This document shows positions 1-7,615 of a stretch of 42,090 bases of DNA, in pieces (positions within the stretch are counted from its first letter, which is position 1; each line of letters begins with the position of its first letter). Source of the stretch: UBA1258 sp963643225 (GTDB lineage Bacteria; Bacillota; Clostridia; Lachnospirales; Lachnospiraceae); assembly GCA_963643225.1 (NCBI GenBank), contig CAVIIX010000014.1, positions 1 to 42,090 on the forward strand, given 5' to 3'. The position numbers were made by a program, and so were the translations under genes. The notes below the pieces were generated by a model. It made no database searches and had not been told where the DNA came from. It worked only from the letters and a program-made list of their open reading frames with translations.

Positions 1-963
1 GCTCAGTCAATCGGTGAGCCCGGTACACAGCTTACCATGAGAACCTTCCATACCGGTGGTGTTGCCGGCGGCGATATCACACAGGGTCTTCCCCGTGTAG
101 AAGAATTATTTGAAGCGCGTAAGCCTAAGGGACTTGCAATCATCACTGAATTCGGCGGTGTTGCATCCATTAAGGATACAAAGAAGAAGCGTGAAGTTGT
201 TGTAACAAACGAAGAGACCAAGGAATCAAAGTCCTACTTAATTCCTTACGGTTCACGTATAAAGATACAGGACGGTCAGGTACTTGAAGCAGGTGATGAG
301 CTTACAGAAGGCTCCGTTAACCCTCACGATTTATTAAAGATTAAGGGCATTCGTGCAGTTCAGGATTACATGCTGAGAGAAGTTCAGAGAGTTTACCGCT
401 TACAGGGTGTTGATATCAACGATAAGCATATCGAAGTTATCGTACGTCAGATGCTTAAGAAGGTACGTATCGAAAACAACGGTGATGCAGATTTCTTACC
501 CGGCTCCATGATTGACATTCTCGACTTTGAAGACGGCAATGAAGCATTAATCGCTGAAGGCAAGCAGCCTGCAGAAGGCACAAGAGTAATTCTTGGTATC
601 ACAAAGTCAGCTCTTGCCACCAATTCCTTCCTTTCAGCAGCTTCCTTCCAGGAGACCACAAAGGTTCTTACTGAAGCAGCTATAAAGGGTAAAATCGATC
701 CGCTTATCGGTCTTAAGGAAAATGTCATCTTAGGTAAGCTTATTCCTGCAGGTACAGGTATGAAGCGTTATCGTGACGTAGAGCTTTCTTCCGATGAAAG
801 ATACGAGCAGATGCTTGATGAAATGGCAAAGGCACAGCTTCCTGTTGAAGAAAACAAGGCAGCAAAGCCGGAAGCCAATGCAGAAGAAGCAGATATCGAT
901 GCAGAAGAAGTAGTTGAAGAATACGTTTACGAAGCAGAAGATGCCGGTTCCGACGAAGAATAA
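1..963 (+). CDS. rpoC: DNA-directed RNA polymerase subunit beta', C-terminal part (5' end outside window)
   Basis: The reading frame is open from base 1 and encodes the last 320 residues of the beta' subunit of RNA polymerase, the clamp-side half of the catalytic core. The first residues read AQSIGEPGTQLTMRTFHTGG, a hallmark of the beta' C-terminal region (trigger-loop distal part), followed by DITQGLPRVEELFEARKPK. The protein ends in an acidic tail rich in Glu and Asp (about the last 50 residues), common in Firmicutes. The frame is intact to the TAA stop, and a strong intrinsic terminator follows 14 bases later, so rpoC closes its operon here. No ribosomal protein gene (rpsL, rpsG) follows, unlike the classical rpoBC-str arrangement. 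Confidence 0.98.
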   Translation, partial: AQSIGEPGTQLTMRTFHTGGVAGGDITQGLPRVEELFEARKPKGLAIITEFGGVASIKDTKKKREVVVTNEETKESKSYLIPYGSRIKIQDGQVLEAGDELTEGSVNPHDLLKIKGIRAVQDYMLREVQRVYRLQGVDINDKHIEVIVRQMLKKVRIENNGDADFLPGSMIDILDFEDGNEALIAEGKQPAEGTRVILGITKSALATNSFLSAASFQETTKVLTEAAIKGKIDPLIGLKENVILGKLIPAGTGMKRYRDVELSSDERYEQMLDEMAKAQLPVEENKAAKPEANAEEADIDAEEVVEEYVYEAEDAGSDEE

Positions 964-976
964 AACGTAAAATTAT

Positions 977-1013
977 AAAGACTCACAGAAAATATATTCT
1001 GTGAGTCTTTTTT
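977..1013 (+). terminator. Intrinsic terminator of rpoC
   Basis: A 14-bp perfect stem (AAAGACTCACAGAA paired with TTCTGTGAGTCTTT) with an A/T loop is followed directly by a T-run. It lies just after the rpoC stop codon. The T-run runs straight into the hairpin of repeat copy A. Confidence 0.93.
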
Positions 1014-1072
1014 CATGTATGGAATTACGATGTAAATACATACATGAAAAAAAAGCACTACGTTCCGATGAT
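1011..1072 (+). repeat. Dispersed modular repeat, copy A (truncated)
   Basis: The T-run of the rpoC terminator opens a second hairpin (TTTTCATGTATG paired with CATACATGAAAA) whose loop region resembles the AATTGCGTTGCAATT tip of the other copies. It is followed by AAAAGCACTACG, the start of the core seen in full at 29.3, 30.2, 31.0 and 38.4 kb. The rest of the core is missing or diverged after about base 1072. Confidence 0.7.
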
Positions 1073-1100
1073 TTCTATTTATAAAATTTAAAAAATGATA

Positions 1101-1135
1101 TATAATAAATTAGTTACACAAGGGGTAAAAGGAGA
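1101..1135 (+). promoter_or_regulatory. Possible -10 box (TATAAT) and ribosome binding site for the GGDEF-like gene
   Basis: TATAAT at 1101-1106 is a perfect -10 hexamer, but no good -35 hexamer lies 16-18 bases upstream. AAAGGAGAA at 1128-1136 is a good Shine-Dalgarno sequence just before the ATG at 1142. Confidence 0.45.
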
Positions 1136-1141
1136 ATTTCT

Positions 1142-1837
1142 ATGAAAAAAAGCATATTTGATTTTAAGGTGGCTAAAATTATCGAGCTTAGCTCGTTTTT
1201 GGCGCTTGAAATTGCCTTTCTGGCAGTTTTAATTTCCAACAAAACACTTCGCACAAGTATATTTGTTGATAAGAGTCTGTTTATTCTTTGTTCCTTAATG
1301 TACTTTACAGTACTTGTGACACTTACATTTTTAATATTCGACTTTTTTAAGCTTCGCCAGTTTAAGGTACAGAACCACGACCTTGAGAATCTGGCATATC
1401 TCGACCGTAAGACCGGTATTCCAAACCGTACAAGCGTAAATTTATTATTTGATACCTACAAGACTAAAGAGTCTATGAAGGGTATAGGCTGTGTGCTTTC
1501 GGAAATCAGTAACATTAAAGAAATAAATGAAGTCTGCGGTAAGGAAGCAGGAGATAAGGTCATAAAGGACTTTTCAATAATGTACAAAAAGAGTGCCGAG
1601 GGCTACGGCTTTGTAGGTCGTAACGGCGGCAACGAATTTATCACTGTTATTGAAAAATGTGACGAGGAAAAGCTTAAAGCCTTCAGTGACAGACTAACTG
1701 CTGCAATCGATGCCTATAACGAAAAGAGTGAAAAGGGAAGCCTTATCGTTCACTCTGAATGCGTTTTATTTGATGCAGAAGAAGTAAACAGCTTTTCAGA
1801 GCTTGTGGCAAGGGCATACAAAAAATTAGGAAGATAG
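1142..1837 (+). CDS. Membrane protein with degenerate GGDEF domain
   Basis: The 231-residue product has two predicted transmembrane helices (about residues 13-31 and 45-68) and then a GGDEF-type fold. The family's N-terminal signature is recognisable as DRKTGIPNR near residue 95. The active-site loop reads GGNEF (residues 162-166) instead of GGDEF/GGEEF, so the third, metal-binding acidic residue is Asn. From family knowledge this should reduce or abolish cyclic-di-GMP synthesis, and the domain may instead bind nucleotide or partners; this is inference. The gene starts a tight cluster, lying 9 bases upstream of an ECF sigma factor gene, which suggests a role in a surface-linked regulatory circuit. 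Confidence 0.8.
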   Translation: MKKSIFDFKVAKIIELSSFLALEIAFLAVLISNKTLRTSIFVDKSLFILCSLMYFTVLVTLTFLIFDFFKLRQFKVQNHDLENLAYLDRKTGIPNRTSVNLLFDTYKTKESMKGIGCVLSEISNIKEINEVCGKEAGDKVIKDFSIMYKKSAEGYGFVGRNGGNEFITVIEKCDEEKLKAFSDRLTAAIDAYNEKSEKGSLIVHSECVLFDAEEVNSFSELVARAYKKLGR

Positions 1838-1846
1838 GAACTGCAA

Positions 1847-2401
1847 ATGGAATTAAACCATAGATATATCGCAGAGCTTGTAAGACGCACTAAGGACGGG
1901 GATGGCGATTCTTTTGCAGAGCTATACAGTATGTCCTTTAACAAGATTTACAACTATGCGAGACACTATTTAAGGGATGAATACCTGGCTCAGGATGCGG
2001 TTCAGGAGGTTTTCATCAATGCCCTTAAAAATATAAATAAATTAAAGGACCCTACCCTCTTTGTGGCGTGGCTCAATCAGATCGCTTTCCGTGTGTGCTT
2101 TGACTTTGCAAGGACTCATAAGAACGATTACAAAGAAGCAGATTCGGAGCTTTTGGAGGAGGTTTCGGATTCAAAATCAGAGGCAAATCCCGAAGAATCC
2201 TCCATGGAAAAGGATGAAAAGAGTCGGCTTATGGCGGCAATTGACAGGCTTAAGCCTACGGAAAGAGAAATCATTATCTTACGATATTTTCAGGCTCTTA
2301 AGATTGACGACATCGTGGATGCCACGGGTATCAGCAAAAGCACCGTAAAAAGACAGCTGAGTTCTGCGGTTGAAAAGCTGAAAGAAATTATGAAGGAATA
2401 G
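1847..2401 (+). CDS. RNA polymerase sigma factor, ECF-like sigma-70 family
   Basis: The 184-residue product has the two-domain layout of extracytoplasmic-function sigma factors. Region 2 (about residues 25-95) contains AQDAVQEVF and WLNQIAFRVCFDF, which matches the core-binding and -10 recognition part. Region 4 (about 130-180) contains LKPTEREIIILRYFQ followed by a helix-turn-helix with GISKSTVKRQL. There is no sigma region 1 or 3, as expected for ECF factors. It sits 9 bases after the GGDEF-like gene and touches the next gene, whose membrane topology suits a regulator. Two promoters at 6691 and 7534 have the same non-sigma-A layout and are plausible targets (inference). Confidence 0.92.
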   Translation: MELNHRYIAELVRRTKDGDGDSFAELYSMSFNKIYNYARHYLRDEYLAQDAVQEVFINALKNINKLKDPTLFVAWLNQIAFRVCFDFARTHKNDYKEADSELLEEVSDSKSEANPEESSMEKDEKSRLMAAIDRLKPTEREIIILRYFQALKIDDIVDATGISKSTVKRQLSSAVEKLKEIMKE

Positions 2402-2413
2402 GAGGTGGGGTAT

Positions 2414-2908
2414 ATGTTTAATAAGAAGCATAAATACAATATTGATATCGATACTGCCGGCAAAATGCTTGAAAATGTATTTGCTGCCTGCGACACTACC
2501 CCGAACCGTGTTCCCTTCGATAAAATTGTATTAAAACAGAGACTGAATTTATTTACGGATAATTTGTTTATTATAATATCAATAGCGATATTTATTATTA
2601 CTTTTCTTGCACCGCTTTTCTTCCCTCACAGCTCAATTTTTATGAGTGCGGATGCAGATATTGGACGTCCCATGTCGGTAACGGCTCATGAAATGACTAA
2701 ATCATGCTTTTCTGTTTCTTTTGACGGAGCAGCTATTGATATAGGTGCAAGCTATATGGAGGGGGAGGATGGTGTGACGGTAACGGCTTCAAAATACGAC
2801 CGTGACACAAACACAATTACTTTCCCTTATTATGCCCAGGAATATAATATTTTTGTTTACGATATTAACGGAAGGTGTATGCACCTTCTGTTAAGTCCCA
2901 GAGAATAA
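2414..2908 (+). CDS. Single-pass membrane protein, possible ECF-sigma partner (function unknown)
   Basis: A 164-residue protein. The ATG at 2414 is chosen because GGAGG at 2401-2405 lies 8 bases before it; a GTG at 2405 would fall inside that ribosome binding site. About 45 cytoplasmic residues precede one hydrophobic helix (LFIIISIAIFIITFLAPLFF), and roughly 90 residues of a small, probably beta-rich domain follow outside. This topology and its position immediately after an ECF sigma gene resemble anti-sigma factors, but I see no zinc-finger HxxxCxxC anti-sigma motif or other recognised domain. The regulatory role is inference; it could equally be a structural part of the surface system encoded downstream. 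Confidence 0.75.
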   Translation: MFNKKHKYNIDIDTAGKMLENVFAACDTTPNRVPFDKIVLKQRLNLFTDNLFIIISIAIFIITFLAPLFFPHSSIFMSADADIGRPMSVTAHEMTKSCFSVSFDGAAIDIGASYMEGEDGVTVTASKYDRDTNTITFPYYAQEYNIFVYDINGRCMHLLLSPRE

Positions 2909-2932
2909 ACCTAAATCACGAAAGGAGTGCCG

Positions 2933-3937
2933 ATGGCAGGTAAAAAATCAATATTTTTATTAAGCTTCATATTGATTCTTGCTGCCTGCGCAGAGCCTGT
3001 CGCTTCTTTTGACGAAGAGTCCCCGGGTACTTCTGTTTCAATTGCTAATACCACGCTTCCTAATCCGGAGGTTGACACTTCCCTTACGGATTCAGGCACG
3101 CTGATAGCATCTGCGACAGCAAGAGATAACACTCCGGTGTGCTTAGAGCCCACACATCCAGGAACCGCGATTGAAGGAAATGACATTGCCACCGTTGATT
3201 ATTCAAACGCCTCGGAAGGCTATATAATGGTCGATTATTTCGGAGCCTCCAATAAGGTTAAGCTGCAGCTTACGGGTCCCAATCAGGTGACCTACACCTA
3301 TGATCTTAAATCAGGCTGGGCGGCATTCCCACTGGTGGCGGGAGATGGAAGCTATCAAATAAGTGTCTGTGAAAATATCGAAGGTACAAAATACGCACTT
3401 TCCTTTAAGACAACACTTTCTTTTGCGGGAATAGCTGAATTTAAGCCTTATCTATACCCTAATCAGTACGTTTATTTTAATAAAGACAATAAAGTAATCA
3501 CAAAGGCTGCCAACCTTGCAGCCTACTGCGAAAACGATTTAGACGTCGTGACAAGTGTTTATAATTTCATGATTAAAAACATTACCTACGACTACGAAAA
3601 AGCAGACACGGTACAGAGCGGCTACATTTCAAACGTTGACGAAATTTTGGAGCTTGGCACCGGCATCTGTCTTGACTATGCGGCGGTTATGACCAGCATG
3701 CTAAGAAGTCAGTCAATTCCCACACGTTTAGAAGTAGGATACGTAGGCAAGGACATGCTTTACCACGCCTGGATAAGCGTCTACATAAAAGATGTGGGAT
3801 GGGTCAACGGAGTTATTCAGTTTGACGGTAAAAACTGGTCACTTATGGACCCGACCTTCGGAGCCTCCACCAACGAAAGGTCATTAAAGGAATATATAGG
3901 CGACGGCACCAACTATTCAGTGAAATATGTTTATTAG
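2933..3937 (+). CDS. Transglutaminase-like lipoprotein
   Basis: The 334-residue product begins with a lipoprotein signal peptide ending in the lipobox LAAC (Cys about residue 19), so it should be tethered to the outer face of the membrane. The C-terminal half is a transglutaminase-like core with the complete catalytic triad: Cys246 in GICLDYA, His278 in YHAWISV and Asp306 in MDPTF. Members of this superfamily act as peptidases, amidases or cross-linking enzymes. The start at 2933 follows AAAGGAG by 5 bases; the GTG at 2927 overlaps that site. Its place between the ECF sigma region and the GspF/pilin-like genes suggests it processes or cross-links surface proteins of this system; that is inference, and no substrate is evident. 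Confidence 0.88.
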   Translation: MAGKKSIFLLSFILILAACAEPVASFDEESPGTSVSIANTTLPNPEVDTSLTDSGTLIASATARDNTPVCLEPTHPGTAIEGNDIATVDYSNASEGYIMVDYFGASNKVKLQLTGPNQVTYTYDLKSGWAAFPLVAGDGSYQISVCENIEGTKYALSFKTTLSFAGIAEFKPYLYPNQYVYFNKDNKVITKAANLAAYCENDLDVVTSVYNFMIKNITYDYEKADTVQSGYISNVDEILELGTGICLDYAAVMTSMLRSQSIPTRLEVGYVGKDMLYHAWISVYIKDVGWVNGVIQFDGKNWSLMDPTFGASTNERSLKEYIGDGTNYSVKYVY

Positions 3938-3949
3938 TAAGGGGAATTT

Positions 3950-5011
3950 ATGAAAGAGCAGAAAAATCTTACAAATAAAAAGCTTACCAATGAAGAGCTT
4001 GCTTCCTTCTGCAGTCAGGTGGCAATTTTGCTTCATGCAGGTATCACTCCAACTGAGGGCATACGTATTCTTTTATCAGATACTACGGATGCTCATTCAA
4101 GAGCACTTTTACAGGCGATAATCGACCACGTTAATGAAGGAAATTCCTTTGCGGAAAGTCTTGAATATGTAGGAGTATTTCCAGATTACGTATTAAACAC
4201 CATAAGGCTTGGTGAAGAGGCAGGCTCCCTTGATGAAGTCATGAGCTCCCTTGCCAATTATTATGAGCGTGAAACCCAGATTTCAGAATCCGTTAAGAGC
4301 GCAATCACATATCCTTTGGTAATGATAGTTATGATGATATGTGTAATCGTGATCCTGATTACGAAGGTGCTTCCTATCTTTAATCAGGTATTCGTGCAGC
4401 TGGGCTCACAGATGACTGGCTTTGCCGCCTCCTTATTGAAGCTTGGAAATGCTTTAAATAAATATTCAATGATATTTATAGGTATTTTGGTAATATTCAT
4501 TGTCCTTTATCTTTATTTTTCAAAATCAAGAAAGGGACGTGTCGGCATTAGAAAATTTGCATCAAAATTAAGAATGTTTAAGGGCTTCTATGAGGGTATT
4601 GCAGCCGGACGCTTTGCATCTGGTATGGCACTTGCTCTTTCTGCAGGTCTTGATACCTTTGCAAGCTTAAACATGGTTTCAAAGCTTGTAGAGCACAAAA
4701 GGACTGAAGAAAAAATTGAGGTGTGCAAAAAGAGAATTGAGGCAGGGGATAATTTTGCGGAAGGTCTTAAGCACGCAGGCATCTTTTCAAATGTAAATAA
4801 CCGAATGGTAGCAGTTGGCTTTAAGACAGGTGAAATCGAGACCATCATGAATAAGATTGCCGATGAATATGAACGAAAGACCGAGAAGCGCATTAACGAG
4901 ATTATTTCAATTATCGAGCCCACACTTGTTATCGTGCTCTCAATAATAGTAGGTTTGATTTTATTATCGGTAATTCTTCCTCTTATGGGCATTATGACTA
5001 CAATCGGTTAG
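3950..5011 (+). CDS. Type II secretion / type IV pilus platform protein (GspF/PilC family)
   Basis: The 353-residue product has the two repeated cytoplasmic T2SSF domains (about residues 16-120 and 215-320), each with the typical pattern including AGITPTEGI and AGLDTFASL, and three transmembrane stretches (about 121-145, 173-191 and 322-350). In type II secretion and type IV pili this inner-membrane protein couples an assembly ATPase to pilin extraction. It starts 12 bases after the transglutaminase gene and is followed by four pilin-like genes. No GspE/PilB ATPase, PilT or prepilin peptidase gene lies in the window, so the motor must be encoded elsewhere or be absent. Confidence 0.93.
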   Translation: MKEQKNLTNKKLTNEELASFCSQVAILLHAGITPTEGIRILLSDTTDAHSRALLQAIIDHVNEGNSFAESLEYVGVFPDYVLNTIRLGEEAGSLDEVMSSLANYYERETQISESVKSAITYPLVMIVMMICVIVILITKVLPIFNQVFVQLGSQMTGFAASLLKLGNALNKYSMIFIGILVIFIVLYLYFSKSRKGRVGIRKFASKLRMFKGFYEGIAAGRFASGMALALSAGLDTFASLNMVSKLVEHKRTEEKIEVCKKRIEAGDNFAEGLKHAGIFSNVNNRMVAVGFKTGEIETIMNKIADEYERKTEKRINEIISIIEPTLVIVLSIIVGLILLSVILPLMGIMTTIG

Positions 5012-5042
5012 ACCTTACCATAAATTTTCTTTTGGAGGCTGC

Positions 5043-5384
5043 ATGTACAGATTTTCAGAAACAAACTCCATAAAGCGACACTTTAGCGGTATCCATTTTT
5101 CGATACTTTTATTTATTGTGCTCTTTGTTTTCTTTCTGTATATGCTGGGTAACATTTCAACAGAGACACTGGACAGGCAGGAAACAAGCCTAAACGAAGC
5201 GCTTAATCGCAGCATCGTATCCTGTTACTGTATCGAAGGCACTTACCCGCCCTCTCTTTCATATATTGAAGAGCATTACGGACTTATTTACGATAAAGAA
5301 ACATTTTTCGTGGATTACACTCCTATCGGTTCTAACATCTATCCGGATGTAACCGTTATAAGAAGGGAGGTAACCGGTGAATAA
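5043..5384 (+). CDS. Small pseudopilin-like membrane protein
   Basis: A 113-residue protein with a short basic N-terminus, one hydrophobic segment (ILLFIVLFVFFLYMLG, about residues 21-38) and an external C-terminal part of about 75 residues. The layout matches minor pilins or pseudopilins. The Glu5 found in classic pilins after the cleavage site is not apparent. TGGAGG precedes the ATG. The last codons overlap the next gene's GTG start by 8 bases, pointing to translational coupling. The family is not one I can name; the assignment rests on topology and on neighbours. Confidence 0.7.
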   Translation: MYRFSETNSIKRHFSGIHFSILLFIVLFVFFLYMLGNISTETLDRQETSLNEALNRSIVSCYCIEGTYPPSLSYIEEHYGLIYDKETFFVDYTPIGSNIYPDVTVIRREVTGE

Positions 5385-5856
5385 TAAAAAGCGACACACA
5401 ATCGACGTTTTATTCGTCATTACCCTTTTTGCGGTATTTGCCTTTTCACTCGTAGCCTTAACTGGAATGGGGGCTTTTGTCTATGAAAGCATCGTAAGTG
5501 ACATGAGTTCAAATTACGATTCAAGAACCTCTTTTTCTTATGTATATAATAAGGTCCACGCCTGTGACGCTAACGGAAATGTCACACTTGGTACCTATCA
5601 GGGTATTGATGCACTTATTATATTGGAAGAAATCGACAATATTACTTACGGCACATACCTTTATGAATATGACGGCCATTTAAAGGAGCTTTTCACCCGT
5701 TACGGCTTAGAAATTTCACCGGAATACGGTACCGATATTTTGGAAATAGAGTCCCTTGAAATTGAAAAGGCCACAGATTCACTTCTTAAATTTAGCATTA
5801 CACCTGTGGGAGCGGCAAAAGAAACCCTCTTTGTGCACCTTAACAGTGTTGAATAA
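5377..5856 (+). CDS. DUF4860-like pilin-associated protein
   Basis: The 159-residue product starts at a GTG preceded by GGGAGG and overlaps the preceding gene by 8 bases. The N-terminus KKRHTIDVLFVITLFAVFAF resembles the DUF4860 family, which occurs in Clostridia next to pilin-like genes (family recognised by memory, not by search). One N-terminal transmembrane helix is followed by an external domain of about 120 residues. Its function is unknown; the context suggests a minor component of a pilus-like or pseudopilus-like assembly. Confidence 0.75.
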   Translation: MNNKKRHTIDVLFVITLFAVFAFSLVALTGMGAFVYESIVSDMSSNYDSRTSFSYVYNKVHACDANGNVTLGTYQGIDALIILEEIDNITYGTYLYEYDGHLKELFTRYGLEISPEYGTDILEIESLEIEKATDSLLKFSITPVGAAKETLFVHLNSVE

Positions 5857-5865
5857 AGGATAGAC

Positions 5866-6231
5866 ATGCAAAAATCAAAATCCGCACTTTTCCTTATGGA
5901 ATTAATTATCGTTATATTTTTCTTTGCCCTTACGAGTGCAGTATGCCTTAAGGTGTTTGTAAAGGCGCATGCTGTAGCCCGTGAAACGGAAGGCTTAAAC
6001 GCCGCCATATTATGGGCTGATAATGCTGCGGAATGTTTCTATGAATTTAACGATAAAGAGCTACTGATTAAAACACTGGAAGACGCCTTTGAAAGTGAAG
6101 AGTATGAATATGCGCTTACCTTTTCTGAGGATGAAGGATATGAATATATGGAATTTTCTTTTGCAAAAAAAGACGGTACAAAAATTTATTCATACACCTT
6201 TAAAAAGCATATACAGGAGGTGGCAGAATGA
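5866..6231 (+). CDS. Type IV pilin-like protein with prepilin-type N-terminus
   Basis: The 121-residue product has a short polar leader (MQKSKSA) and then LFLMELIIVIFFF, which places a Glu at position 5 of the hydrophobic segment if cleavage occurs after Ala7. This is the most pilin-like protein of the cluster, though Ala rather than Gly precedes the cleavage point. The C-terminal domain is acidic and rich in Tyr. The stop overlaps the next start in an ATGA tetranucleotide (6228-6231), so the two are translationally coupled. It probably needs a prepilin peptidase, which is not encoded in this window. Confidence 0.75.
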   Translation: MQKSKSALFLMELIIVIFFFALTSAVCLKVFVKAHAVARETEGLNAAILWADNAAECFYEFNDKELLIKTLEDAFESEEYEYALTFSEDEGYEYMEFSFAKKDGTKIYSYTFKKHIQEVAE

Positions 6232-6668
6232 CTGACCGTAAAAAGCAGGAATTTGGTTTAAACGTCGGAACCTCCTCGATTTTATTTATCTTCATAATTT
6301 TGTGTCTGGTTTCTTTTGCAATATTATCATTATCAAGCGCCATGAGCGATTATAAGCTTTCAGAACGTGTCGTGACCAATTCAGAGAGCTATTATGAAGC
6401 CTGCAACACGGCAGAAGAGCTTTTGGCAAGCTTTGATGACGCCCTTTCAGAGCTTTACGAAAGCGGAATTTCGAGAACCGGCTTTTACAAACAGGCAGGG
6501 AAAAAGAAAACCTTTGCGGTGCCTGTGACGGATATCAAGACTCTCAACATAGAAATTAAGATAATATACCCTGAAGCAGAAGGCGAAAGCTTTTATGAAA
6601 TCACTGCCTGGCAGGTGGAGACCACCGGGGATTTTGAATATGATGAGTCTTTAAGGGTCTACAAATAA
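6228..6668 (+). CDS. Pseudopilin-like protein (FGLNVG N-terminus)
   Basis: The 146-residue product starts in an ATGA overlap with the preceding gene. The N-terminus KKQEFGLNVGTSSILFIFII has a Gly directly before a hydrophobic helix of about 25 residues, which suits prepilin-type processing, although Glu5 is lacking. About 105 residues of probably extracellular sequence follow. It is the last gene of the GspF/pilin-like block; a new promoter (6691) begins right after it. No specific family name can be given. Confidence 0.7.
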   Translation: MTDRKKQEFGLNVGTSSILFIFIILCLVSFAILSLSSAMSDYKLSERVVTNSESYYEACNTAEELLASFDDALSELYESGISRTGFYKQAGKKKTFAVPVTDIKTLNIEIKIIYPEAEGESFYEITAWQVETTGDFEYDESLRVYK

Positions 6669-6682
6669 TTTAGAAAAAATTT

Positions 6683-6720
6683 TAAAAAAGTGAACCTTTT
6701 TTGCGTCGCACTCTGTCTTA
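6683..6720 (+). promoter_or_regulatory. ECF-type promoter (first of two alike)
   Basis: TGAACC at 6691-6696 and GTCTTA at 6715-6720 are separated by 18 bases. The -35-like AAC core and the GTC in the -10 are features of ECF sigma promoters (known for the class). The flank AAAAAAGTGAACCTTTTTT recurs at 7534 in the same spacing relative to a GTC. It would drive the small membrane protein gene at 6746. Confidence 0.7.
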
Positions 6721-6745
6721 ATAGATATAGAAAAGAGGTAATAAT

Positions 6746-7102
6746 GTGTTTTTAGTGTCAAAAATAAAATTAATTACAAATATATGTGCAGGCGTTATTG
6801 CAGGAAGGGCTGCATCCGTTTTAGCGGCAGGCTATGACATTATTATAATAGAAGAAACAGAGACTCCCTTAGGGGCTGGTCCCGTGCAGACTCACTATTA
6901 TCTTTACGCTTTGCTTGCCATGGCTTTACTTACTGTGGTTATTGCTGTGAGTCTATGGGCTTCAAAACGCGATAGTTACGTAAAGCGTCTTAAAGAGCTT
7001 AACGAAAAGCGCGGCGAAAACGTGAAGGTGCCTTTTAGGATTAAAGCCATTAAGGAAGCCATTAAAGAAGCTGAATTTGAATTGACAGCCTCTATGCTAT
7101 AG
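6746..7102 (+). CDS. Small secreted/membrane protein with C-terminal cytoplasmic coiled tail
   Basis: A 118-residue protein from a GTG start (the ATG at 6744 is out of frame and stops after three codons; AAGAGG is the ribosome binding site). A hydrophobic N-terminal segment with Ala-rich cleavage-like site (SVLAAG) is followed by a short external part of about 25 residues, a transmembrane helix (YLYALLAMALLTVVIAVSL) and a charged, Lys/Glu-rich tail of about 45 residues. No family is recognised. It lies directly behind the ECF-type promoter at 6691 and before the PilZ gene, so it is probably part of the sigma-controlled set. Confidence 0.65.
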   Translation: MFLVSKIKLITNICAGVIAGRAASVLAAGYDIIIIEETETPLGAGPVQTHYYLYALLAMALLTVVIAVSLWASKRDSYVKRLKELNEKRGENVKVPFRIKAIKEAIKEAEFELTASML

Positions 7103-7133
7103 TAACAAGAACTTGAAGGGAGTTTAAAGCTGT

Positions 7134-7454
7134 ATGGAAGAAAAAAGAAAAATAGACCGTGTAAAATACGATGCAAAAAGCGTAATCGTGGTATGCGACA
7201 CACTTGAAAAGATTTATGCTGATGTATGTAATTTAAGTCCTTTAGGAATCGCACTTAAAGTACCTGCAGGTACACAGTCGATTTTAGGCAAGGACATCAT
7301 CGTCGTGGCAGAGACACTGATCATGTATGCCGATGTAATAAGAGAGGATAAAAACGACGACGGTACCGTAACGGTAGCCCTAAGCGCCAGAAAATTTACC
7401 GGCGAAGTGCTTGAATATTTATTCAGCCACATAGCATTGGATGAGGATAAATAA
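7134..7454 (+). CDS. PilZ-domain protein (probable cyclic-di-GMP receptor)
   Basis: A 106-residue stand-alone PilZ domain. Both parts of the cyclic-di-GMP binding signature are visible: RxxxR as R5-K-I-D-R9 and (D/N)xSxxG as N33-L-S35-P-L-G38. Such proteins change conformation when they bind cyclic-di-GMP and act on pili, flagella or exopolysaccharide machinery. It follows the small membrane protein gene by 31 bases with its own ribosome binding site and likely shares the 6691 promoter. Together with the degenerate GGDEF protein at 1142 and the GspF/pilin-like genes it suggests second-messenger control of this surface system. Confidence 0.88.
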   Translation: MEEKRKIDRVKYDAKSVIVVCDTLEKIYADVCNLSPLGIALKVPAGTQSILGKDIIVVAETLIMYADVIREDKNDDGTVTVALSARKFTGEVLEYLFSHIALDEDK

Positions 7455-7464
7455 GAAAAAATCA

Positions 7465-7480
7465 AGCTTTTATAAAAGCT
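7465..7480. other. 16-bp perfect palindrome
   Basis: AGCTTTTATAAAAGCT reads the same on both strands. It lies just after the PilZ stop codon, and no T-run follows, so it is at best a weak terminator. Confidence 0.4.
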
Positions 7481-7488
7481 AAAGAAAA

Positions 7489-7509
7489 CCCACTGCCTTT
7501 AGATGGTGG
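7489..7509 (-). repeat. Short hairpin resembling an IS200/IS605-type end
   Basis: CCCACTGCCTTTAGATGGTGG matches the reverse complement of 13749-13769 at 19 of 21 positions. Imperfect hairpins of this kind (CCCAC...CCTTTAGG...GTGGG) flank many IS200/IS605-type elements; no transposase or tnpB gene is near, so this would be a solitary remnant. Confidence 0.4.
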
Positions 7510-7519
7510 ATTTTAAAAA

Positions 7520-7566
7520 AATTTTTAAAAAAGTGAACCTTTTTTTAAATAGCGTAAGTCCTTATA
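7520..7566 (+). promoter_or_regulatory. ECF-type promoter (second of two alike)
   Basis: TGAACC at 7534-7539 and GTCCTTA starting at 7558 are again 18 bases apart, with the same A/T-rich upstream flank and AAAAAAGTGAACCTTTTTT as at 6691. It drives the 964-residue surface protein gene starting at 7616. Confidence 0.7.
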
Positions 7567-7615
7567 TATAGAAACGCATACAAACAAATTTTTTATTAGT
7601 AGAAGGGGTAAAAAA

